From: Oscillospiraceae bacterium
GTDB lineage: Bacteria > Bacillota > Clostridia > Oscillospirales > Oscillospiraceae
Assembly: GCA_015067785.1 (NCBI GenBank)
Contig: SVLR01000008.1
Span: forward strand, 1 to 64,000
Reading direction: 5' to 3'
Length of the DNA: 64,000 bases
In this document: in pieces, positions 50,352-58,900 of the stretch
Position numbering within the stretch: the stretch's first letter is position 1
Layout of the letters: each line of letters opens with the position of its first letter
Translations under genes and position numbers: made by a program
Notes under the pieces: generated by a model
The model's database searches: none
What the model was told of the DNA's origin: nothing
Seen by the model: the letters and a program-made list of their open reading frames with translations, nothing else

Positions 50352-51335
50352 ATGGACACAGCACACGAAATGATTCGATATGACCATATGCGTCATATTA
50401 ATGTATATATCAGTAAAGTCCGTTTTTTGAATGAGCATATGCATGGCTCATTTGAATTGAGCTTTGTCTTAGATGGAAGCGCTCAATTTAATCAGGGCGA
50501 AAAAACAAGAACCGTTCAGCCCGGCGATATTATTCTGACCAATCCATACGAGCCTCATAGCTATGTGGCACAGCCGGAGGAACCGCTTATTTTGCTGACA
50601 ATGCAAATACACAAGCTGTTTTTACGACGGTATGTGGATTGTGTACCGAAGCTGATTTTTGACAGCAGCTGCATTGAGAGCTTACCCCAGGCGGATTATA
50701 ATAATGTGGTACAGCTGATTTTTCAAACAGCGACAGCGTATTTTGAAAGCGACCTTTCTCGCCAGTTTGATTTGCTGGGATCTGCAACGATCCTGCTGGG
50801 AAAATTGGTTTCTGTTTTGAGATGGGAGCTGGAAGAAAATCTGGACAGCTCTGAAAAAGAGTTGCAGAAGAATCGCGTACAACGGCTGATCAGCTATATT
50901 GACGAAAATTATCGTCAAAAAATCACACTATCTACGCTGGCGGATATGGAGGGGATTACTACCACCTATATGTCCCACTTTTTTAAGAAGGCCTTTGGCG
51001 TATCCTTCCAAACTTACCTTAGCACACAGCGGCTGGAAAAGGCCCTTATACTGATGAACGATAAGTCTCTTTCTATGGTGGATATTTGTATGAATTGCGG
51101 CTTTTCAGACAGCCGTTATTTAGAAGCTGCGTGCAAGCGGATTTTAGGTTGTTCTGTATCTGAATACCGCAGACGCCTCAATCAACGTGAGGAGGACGAA
51201 AATGAAGTTGCGGGCGATAGTCTGAACCAAAAGTATGGCAGAAAAGAGAGCCTGAAATTCATCCGGGCATATTTGGACAAAAACCCGATGTTCGGATATG
51301 TTCGTTTGAATGCGACTACGGATGAAGTCGTTTGA
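50352..51335 (+). CDS. AraC-family transcriptional regulator
   Basis: The 327-residue regulator has a cupin domain (HMHGSFELSFVLDGSAQFN, VQPGDIILTNPYEPHSY) and two helix-turn-helix motifs (ITLSTLADMEGITTTYMSHFFKKAF; MVDICMNCGFSDSRYLEAACKRI). An extra C-terminal tail of about 45 residues follows. Ribosome site GGAAAGGAG. It lies at the downstream end of the nag run and may regulate the whole locus together with the regulator at 44271. Confidence 0.85.
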   Translation: MDTAHEMIRYDHMRHINVYISKVRFLNEHMHGSFELSFVLDGSAQFNQGEKTRTVQPGDIILTNPYEPHSYVAQPEEPLILLTMQIHKLFLRRYVDCVPKLIFDSSCIESLPQADYNNVVQLIFQTATAYFESDLSRQFDLLGSATILLGKLVSVLRWELEENLDSSEKELQKNRVQRLISYIDENYRQKITLSTLADMEGITTTYMSHFFKKAFGVSFQTYLSTQRLEKALILMNDKSLSMVDICMNCGFSDSRYLEAACKRILGCSVSEYRRRLNQREEDENEVAGDSLNQKYGRKESLKFIRAYLDKNPMFGYVRLNATTDEVV

Positions 51336-51358
51336 TAGAAGTATACGCATAAAAAATA

Positions 51359-51394
51359 CGACCCCCGCTATATCTTTGGATATAGCGGGGGTCG
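51359..51394. terminator. Bidirectional terminator
   Basis: CGACCCCCGCTATATC TTTG GATATAGCGGGGGTCG is a perfect 16-bp stem between convergent genes. Confidence 0.85.
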
Positions 51395-51422
51395 ACTTTA
51401 GCTGGGAGTAACAAAAGAAATA

Positions 51423-54400
51423 CTAATCGGCTAACTGGTCTGGACGTAAGACGTAGTAATATTGGAACGTAGTCGCGTCTAGTTCTGCGGCGGTCCTGAC
51501 TTCGCAGTGACGGATATTGTCCAATGTGGTATACACAGTCAGGAAATTGCTGTTCCCTTGATACAGACCAATCCAATAGCGGTCTTCATTTTGCCCATCT
51601 ACATTCGTTCTCAGACGGGCACAGAATACATCGCCGATTTGCAGAGAATTGAGATTTTGCACAAGACTTGCATTGTTTTCGAAAATAGTGCCTCCGTAGA
51701 TATTTGCAAGCTGGATATTGTGATAGAAGATGTTTGCTGCATCAGTGCTGTCCTCAGCCTTTGGCGCATAGAAGGCAGCACCGGACGGTAGCGCAAACAG
51801 GTAGTTGAAGATATTGTGTGCGGTCTTTGCGGCATAGCCCTCCGCCTTGGTGATGTCTATATCTATAGTATTGTAGGCCCAAGCAAGGATGTTATCCACA
51901 TTACCAGCACCGCAGTCTGCTGCCCACTGCTGGGCGGTGATGGCGCTAAATGCGGCCTTTTCTTCTTCTGTCAGCTTGATAGTAGCGATATTACGGGGTT
52001 CTACCAATTGCTCCGGGCGCAGGATATAGCGGTAAGTAAAGGTTAGTGCGTTCAGTTCTGTTGCGGTCATCATACTTTTACCTTCGGTTCTGCTATCTGT
52101 AATGGGATCAAATACGTCATATACGGCAAGGAAGCTTCCGTTGCCTTGATAAATCGCTACATAGTACAAATTTAAAGAGCCAGAGGAAAGGTTTTTCTGT
52201 ACAGTTACTGCGCCACAGAAAATATCACCGATCTGCGGATTTTCTATACCAATTCCCGCGGTGGAAGTGCCGTGGCTGTTTGCAACCAGCATTTTGTTAT
52301 AATAGGCATATCCGGCTGCCGTAGTGTCTGTGCCTGTCAGAAGGTTATGTACGCTGTTAACAGACAGAGTGCCATTATAGTCATTGTGTGCTGTAACATC
52401 TACACCCGCGGCACTGTAAACCCATGGAAGGATGCTTTGCAGTGTTCTGGAACCGCACTCCGTCTTCCATTGCGCTAAGGTCAGTGTGCTGATTAGATTT
52501 TTTTCGGCTTCGGTAAGCTTACCGGTAAGGATGTTGCGCAGAGGAATCGGTTCGGAATCATCACTGCTGGTTTGCGCAAGCAGTTCCGGGCGGAGTGTAT
52601 ACCAGTAGTATAGGCCGATGCTATCTAACTGAGCGGCGGTCATAATTTCACAGGTTGGACCTCCGTTGCCATGAAAGACAAGGAAATTTCCTCCCTGATA
52701 CAGGGCGGTGTAGTAATAGTTGGAGACTCCTTTGAACCGACCGCAAACTAAGTCTCCAACCTGTAGCTGACCGGCCACATCGGAAATTTTGCGGTTAGCA
52801 GAATTTACAATACAGCCGCCCCAAAGGTTTTCGACCCGCATTTGCTGATAGTGCTTGGCTAGGTTGGATGTATTTAAGGAGACGGCACCGTATGGGCTTG
52901 TGCTTGTGTCGAACAGAAGTGGTGCAAGACTGTTGATAGTCTTGGGTTCATAGGCATCGACGGCGATTTGAATGCCTGCCTTTTGGTAAAGCCAAGGGAA
53001 TACGGCGTCTAAGTTGACACCATTGGAAGAAGAATAATCTATCGGCAGGATTGCAGAAAGGACTGCCTGTTCGGCCTCTGACAATACATCTGCAGTAATG
53101 TCCCGCAAGCCGGTCAGCTTGCTGTTTATGTCTGCAAATGCTCTGGAGGGGCGCAGAACGATATAATTTTCAAACATAAGCTGTCCGATGACTGTAGGAT
53201 CAAAGGTATTACCGGAATCCAAAGAGTTGCACATATCTGCAATATTGCTGTCGAGCCAAAGGAGAAAATCGTCGTTGGATGTAAAGTGCAGGTTCTTCCA
53301 TATTTTTGTAGCAATGGGCAGATTGCCACGGTTTTGTGCATTGAGCAGGAAATCTCCATTCCCTTGATAAACTGCTGTTACATAAAGGCTGCTTTGACGC
53401 CGACCGATCATAATGACATCACCGGGCCACAGTTCATTTATATGGGTAAGCTGTTTTTGCTTATTCCAAGCAAAGCATTCACCGCCATAATATAGGAGCA
53501 TATCATATTGTTTTTCTGCGCCTGCTACAGGCGTGGCTTTCAGAGAATAATCGTAGCCATATTTATTTGCAATGACAGTCCCAGATGTATTGTCAAAGCA
53601 GGTGTTCATAATTGTTGCAAAAGAGGAATCGTTGGTGCCGTCCAAAATCACATCAATCCCTATGCGATTGTAGGCTTCACCGACAAAGGGGCCATTCACC
53701 TTGAGCCAACTGCCATCTTCAGCATCAAGAGTGGTCAACCTGGAGATGGCCAGTGTGCCAAGCAGAATGTCGCTGGTGGTTGCAGAAGAGGCGGTGGCGG
53801 AATCTGCGGCAGTTAGGGAGGGCCGGTTTGTAATAGCGAAATCCCCAATAGAAGTATTAATATTTGCATATGCCTGACTGGGGCGCAGGCAGATAAACAT
53901 ATCATAGCTAAATGTGATCTGCAGACCTGCAGTGCCGGTCACAGCTTCCAACTGTTTGTCAGAGGACAGGGAGGCGTAGCGGCCACTGCCTAAGTATACA
54001 AGAATTCGCCAATTATCTACAGCGCGATTTTCAGCGGAAGCACCACCGCTGGCAGATGCGGTCAGATTCATATACACAAGAATATCGCCGATTTCTAAGT
54101 AATCTTCGCGCATCTGCACGGTGCGAGTGGAACCGTTGTGCATATCAGACCATACCCAGACACCGCCATAGAGATCTTTTACCAGCATGTCGTGGTAAAG
54201 CTGATCCTCCGTATTGGGAGCAGAAGCGGTGAGCTCGTACATATGCCGGGTAATATTGCTGCGGTTGTAATATAAGTAAAAAGCACCGCCGTTAACAGAG
54301 AACACTTTTTCTCTAAAGAAGATATTTGCAAGTGTCTGCACATCGGGAAGCTGCAGATCCTTACCAAAGGCTTCGTTGTAAATGCGTTCGGCGAAGCGTG

Positions 54401-55898
54401 TGCCTTCTGTCACCGCAGCACTGATGCGGTAGCCGTCATTGCTGTTCCAGCTGTTTTTGCCAGCGGTAAAAAAGGCATTGATCTTAGATTCCTCTGCGGT
54501 TAGCTTTGCACCGCCTATGCGGTTGATAATGGTATTTGTGGGAAGATTTGCAACACTGCCGCCACCGCATACCACATTGTCTCCAATAGCTCCTGTTACC
54601 GCCACAGTATAGCTTAGCATTATGGTTTCTCCTGCGGGAACATCTACAGTCCAGTGCAAAGTATCACCGTTTTTGATAAAGTCACCTGTGGCAGAAATAA
54701 AAACGGTGTTTGATGGTATAAACTCTGTTACAGGCAAATTTTCATAGGCGGTGCCTGTATAAGGCGTACCGCCTTTGGAGTGATAGGTGGTATAGAAAGG
54801 ATTGTTGCTATGATTGGTAATGGCAATGGTGTAGGTAATATTTTCTCCCTGCACGGCGGTACCAAATGGCGTAATATTAACGGTTCTGTCGATATTCATA
54901 ACCGGATACTGCATACGGGTGTAGGCAGAGTCCTGAATGGTAAAGCCGGTGGTTTTGATCGGGGTGTTGTCAAATTCTAATTTGGTCTTCAATGGGCCGG
55001 CGTTGAGCACATAGGAAGTGTCAAGTACATCATTTCCGGGATCATTGTCGCCGTCATCTACAGTCAGCAGATTTAGAGGGCGAACCACAACGATCGAGTT
55101 GGTCTTTGTGTTAGATGCTAAGTTGCCGACATAGAAATTGCTGTTATTGGGATTCAAATAGTAACTTTCGATGGTGTTATAGTCTATGGTGCCGTCGGAT
55201 TCCCAAAAATCGAGTCCGGTTTCCATTTTATATTTGCCGCCGTTTGCGTCTAAAATGACACCGTTCCCCACATACAGCATAGCATGCCCGGGGTTGTCAA
55301 AAACAACAATATCACCGGGACGCATTGTCGCTTCGTAGTTTTGAAAGAAGGTGTACACCTCATCAGCATCATACCAGCAGCCGTCATAGCTGACGTTAAA
55401 TTCGGTGTCATAATCATTATAGAGGTTACCTTCGCCCTTGGAGTGCCAGCGTAAAATTGCCATATCCTCGGGATAGCTGGAATTGCGCCAAAGGGTCATG
55501 GTCAGACAGTTAAATTTATTACCCAGAATGGGATAGTCAAAGGTTTCCATATAAACATCGTAGCAGTAACCGCTGCACACGGTAAATATAGCTTGGTCAG
55601 AAGAGGCTTTTTCCGGTGAAGCATCCAGTGCTACGCGACTGTAGCCGCCGCAATATCCGCATAAGGGATCGTTTTTGTGCAGCGCGGCTCTGTTATTTAG
55701 GGAGATATTGTCATACTGATATTTGGAGCCTAGCATATAGTAGGACCAAGCCACTTCGCTTAGAGCTTCTTCCATATCTGCGCGGGTTATTACATTTGGA
55801 CTAAATGTGTCCGCTGCTACTGAGGATGTAGGGATACTGACTGCAATCAGATACAATGCAAAGAAGAAAAACAACCATTTTTTAATGTACGCTTTCAT
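51423..55898 (-). CDS. Giant secreted NlpC/P60-DUF11 repeat protein (paralogue B)
   Basis: The 1491-residue protein has a signal peptide ending near SSVAA (28). The N-terminal domain carries TVCSGYCYDVY (Cys 108 in the CSG motif) and GDIVVFDNPGHAMLYVG (His 205), the catalytic pair of NlpC/P60 peptidoglycan hydrolases. A DUF11-like beta domain follows (AVQGENITYTIAITNHSN). The rest consists of roughly six repeats ending in xLRP (CLRPSQAYA, VLRPSRAFA, TLRPELLA, ILRPEQLV, VLRPDQLA). They contain NlpC/P60-like GDxxxARL...GLYQGN strands but no CSG or GH, hence degenerate. No cell-wall anchor is visible. It follows its paralogue with a 100-bp gap. Confidence 0.82.
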   Translation of the reverse strand: MKAYIKKWLFFFFALYLIAVSIPTSSVAADTFSPNVITRADMEEALSEVAWSYYMLGSKYQYDNISLNNRAALHKNDPLCGYCGGYSRVALDASPEKASSDQAIFTVCSGYCYDVYMETFDYPILGNKFNCLTMTLWRNSSYPEDMAILRWHSKGEGNLYNDYDTEFNVSYDGCWYDADEVYTFFQNYEATMRPGDIVVFDNPGHAMLYVGNGVILDANGGKYKMETGLDFWESDGTIDYNTIESYYLNPNNSNFYVGNLASNTKTNSIVVVRPLNLLTVDDGDNDPGNDVLDTSYVLNAGPLKTKLEFDNTPIKTTGFTIQDSAYTRMQYPVMNIDRTVNITPFGTAVQGENITYTIAITNHSNNPFYTTYHSKGGTPYTGTAYENLPVTEFIPSNTVFISATGDFIKNGDTLHWTVDVPAGETIMLSYTVAVTGAIGDNVVCGGGSVANLPTNTIINRIGGAKLTAEESKINAFFTAGKNSWNSNDGYRISAAVTEGTRFAERIYNEAFGKDLQLPDVQTLANIFFREKVFSVNGGAFYLYYNRSNITRHMYELTASAPNTEDQLYHDMLVKDLYGGVWVWSDMHNGSTRTVQMREDYLEIGDILVYMNLTASASGGASAENRAVDNWRILVYLGSGRYASLSSDKQLEAVTGTAGLQITFSYDMFICLRPSQAYANINTSIGDFAITNRPSLTAADSATASSATTSDILLGTLAISRLTTLDAEDGSWLKVNGPFVGEAYNRIGIDVILDGTNDSSFATIMNTCFDNTSGTVIANKYGYDYSLKATPVAGAEKQYDMLLYYGGECFAWNKQKQLTHINELWPGDVIMIGRRQSSLYVTAVYQGNGDFLLNAQNRGNLPIATKIWKNLHFTSNDDFLLWLDSNIADMCNSLDSGNTFDPTVIGQLMFENYIVLRPSRAFADINSKLTGLRDITADVLSEAEQAVLSAILPIDYSSSNGVNLDAVFPWLYQKAGIQIAVDAYEPKTINSLAPLLFDTSTSPYGAVSLNTSNLAKHYQQMRVENLWGGCIVNSANRKISDVAGQLQVGDLVCGRFKGVSNYYYTALYQGGNFLVFHGNGGPTCEIMTAAQLDSIGLYYWYTLRPELLAQTSSDDSEPIPLRNILTGKLTEAEKNLISTLTLAQWKTECGSRTLQSILPWVYSAAGVDVTAHNDYNGTLSVNSVHNLLTGTDTTAAGYAYYNKMLVANSHGTSTAGIGIENPQIGDIFCGAVTVQKNLSSGSLNLYYVAIYQGNGSFLAVYDVFDPITDSRTEGKSMMTATELNALTFTYRYILRPEQLVEPRNIATIKLTEEEKAAFSAITAQQWAADCGAGNVDNILAWAYNTIDIDITKAEGYAAKTAHNIFNYLFALPSGAAFYAPKAEDSTDAANIFYHNIQLANIYGGTIFENNASLVQNLNSLQIGDVFCARLRTNVDGQNEDRYWIGLYQGNSNFLTVYTTLDNIRHCEVRTAAELDATTFQYYYVLRPDQLAD

Positions 55899-55938
55899 AG
55901 AATGCTCCTTTCCAAGTGCGGTTTTTATACGGATAATT

Positions 55939-55968
55939 GTTATCCCGGCGCGTACGCGCCGGGATAAC
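55939..55968 (-). other. Perfect 30-bp palindrome in the leader of paralogue B
   Basis: GTTATCCCGGCGCGT and its exact complement form a perfect GC-rich palindrome 60 bp downstream of one giant gene and 41 bp upstream of the next. No T-run follows on the reverse strand, so it is not a standard terminator. It could be a regulator site or an mRNA structure limiting read-through. Confidence 0.65.
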
Positions 55969-55998
55969 GGGGTAAGACTATGAAGATAGGAGAAACAT

Positions 55999-58900
55999 TT
56001 ATTGCTTTAGAAAGGGTTGCTGAAAGAAGCCGATGACCTGATTCCAAAGCTGTTCGAACCAGACGGCAATGCTGTCAAAGAAGTTTTTCAGCATAGCAAT
56101 CAGATCAAAGCCACCGTCTGCGGGCTCGTTGGGACCCGCGGGATCGGTAGGATCGGTAGGATCGGTAGGATCGGTGGGATCGGTAGGATCGGTAGGATCG
56201 GTGGGATCGGTAGGATCGGTAGGATCGGTAGGATCGGTAGGATCGGTAGGATCGGTAGGATCGGTAGGATCGGTAGGATCGGTAGGATCGGTAGGATCGG
56301 TGGGATCACTGGGATCAGGAACGATGGGCTCGGAATAGTCAGCAGCCAGCTTTGCGGGTCTGAGCACATAGTAATACTGGAATGCGGTAGCATCCAAATC
56401 GGCTGCCGAGAGGACCTCACAGTGGATGACTTTGTCCAAATCGGTATGGATAGTCAGGAATTTGCCATCGCCTTGATACAGGCCGATCCAATAGCGGTCT
56501 TGATTCTTTCCGTCCACTACTGTTCTCAAACGTGCGCAGAACATATCACCGATCTGCAGAGTGGAGAGGTTATCGGCAAGACTTACATTGGATTCAAAGA
56601 TGGTACCACCGTAGATGCTGGATAGCTGGATCTTGTGGTAGAAGACGTTAGCGGCATCTGCGCTATCCTCTGCCTTGAGAGCATAGTAGGTTGCGCCCGC
56701 AGGCAGCTCAAACAGATAGTTGAAGGTGGGATGTACCGTTTTGGCTGCATAGCCTTCGGCTTTGGTAATATCTACGCCTATGGTGTTGTATGCCCAAACC
56801 AGAATCTTATCCAAGTTACCTGCATTGCAACCTGCTGCCCACTGTTCAGCGATGATTGCGCTGAATGCAGCCTTTTCTTCGTCGGTCAATACGCCGGTGG
56901 TGATGTCGCGAAGATCGGTTACATCGGGCTGCGTGGGAGCGGGTTCGGTAGGAGTAGGTTCAGTAGGATTGGTGGGATCAGTAGGAACGGTGGGATCAGT
57001 AGGATCAGTGGGGACCTCGGGTTCGTCTGCGGAGTAGTCGGTTGCCAGCATCTGCGGACGCAGCACATAGAAGTATTGGAATGCGGTAGCGTCCAAAGTG
57101 GCGGCAGAGAGGACCTCACAGTGGATGACTTTGTCCAAATCGGTATGGATAGTCAGGAATTTGCCATCGCCTTGATACAGGCCGATCCAATAGCGGTCTT
57201 GGTTCTTTCCGTCGACCTTGGTTCTCAATCGTGCGCAGAACATATCACCGATTCGCAGGGAAGAGAGGTTCTCGGCAAGACTTGCGCTGGTTTCGAAAAG
57301 TGTACCGCCATAGATGTTCGTCAGTTGGATCTTATGGTAGAAAACATTAGCGGCATCTGCGCTGTCCTCAGCCTTGAGAGCGTAGAAGGTGGCATCAGCG
57401 GGCAACTCGAACAGATAGTTAAAGATGGGATGTATCGTCTTTGCTGCGTAGCCTTCTGCCTTGGTAATGTCTACATGGATAGCCTTGTAAGCCCAGGGAA
57501 GGATCTTATCCACATTGCCGGCGCCACAGTCTGCTTGCCACTGCTGGGCAGTAATTGCGCTGAATTTGTCTTTTTCTTTTTCGGTCAGCATACCGGTGGT
57601 GATGTCGCGAGGCTCACCCAGCTTTTCGGGACGGAGCGTGTACCAGTAGTAGAGACCAATGTTGTCAAGCTCTGCAGCGGTCATAACCTCACAGGTAGCG
57701 GAGGGATTGCCATGGACAACCAGGAAGCTGTCACCTTGGAACAGAGCAGTGTAATAGTAGCTCTTAGTGCCCTTGTAGCGTCCGCAAACTACGTCGCCGA
57801 TCTTCAGATTGCCAATGATATCTGCAATCTTGCGGTCAGCAGCGCCTTCGATGACACCACCCCAGGCATCTTCAAGCCGGATTGCCTGATAATATTTTGC
57901 AACATCGGTGGTATTGGAAGAGGTGGGGCCATAGGGGTTGACACTAGTATCAAAGATCAAACCAACAAGGCTGTTGACAGTCTTGCCTTCGTAAGCTCCT
58001 ACTGCAATGTTGATGCCAGCCATCTTATAGAACCAAGGCAGAACCTTATCTGCATTGGCACCGCCAACAGTGGTGAAATCGTAATCGGAGGGCTTGATCT
58101 GTGCGAGGATGTTCTTTTCAGTATCGCTCAAAACATCCTCGGTAATGTCACGGGAGCCGCTAAGGATGTTATTGATGTCCTTGAAGGCTCTGGAGGGACG
58201 CAGAACTACATAGTTCTCAAACGCCAGCTGCTCTGCGGTTGTGTGGTCAAAGGTGTTCTTGAAGTCCAAAGTTTCAGCCATATCGGTAAGGCTGCTATTG
58301 AGCCAAGCAGTAAACTCTTCGTTGGAGTCAAAGGACAGATTTACCCAGATCTTCTGATCGATGGTAATGCTGCTTCTGTTTTGTACGTTGAGCAGGAATT
58401 TGTTGTTGCCCTGATAGATGGCTGTCACATAGAAGCTGAGCTGACGACTACCCATCATAATTACATCGCCGGGATGGAGATCGCTGATATCGGTAAGCTT
58501 GCGCTGCTTGCTAGCGGCGATACATGCGCCTGCATAGTACATCAGCATGTCATACTGCTTTTCTGCGCCTTCAGCGGGCATATCCATCAGAGAGTAGTCA
58601 TGACCGAATGCGGTGTAAATATCGGTGCCTGCCACATCTTCGAAGCAGGTCTTCATAATGGTTGCGAAGGAGGCGTCATTGGTGCCGTTTGTGATGACAT
58701 CGATGCCGATCTTGTTGTAGACTTCACCGATAAAGGGTCCGTTTACCTTGATCCAGCTGCCGTCTTCGGCATTCAGCGCTTCCAGTCTGGAAGCCGCCAA
58801 AGCGCCCAGCAGGACGTTGCTTGCAGAGGAGGTGTAACCGGTAGCGGCATCGTCATCGGTCAGAGTGGGACGATTTGCGGGATCAAAAGCGCCGATCGCG

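Noticed and set aside
56141-56310. Possible CRISPR-like array
   Set aside because: Units are 9 bp, directly adjacent, without spacers, and encode TDP in frame.
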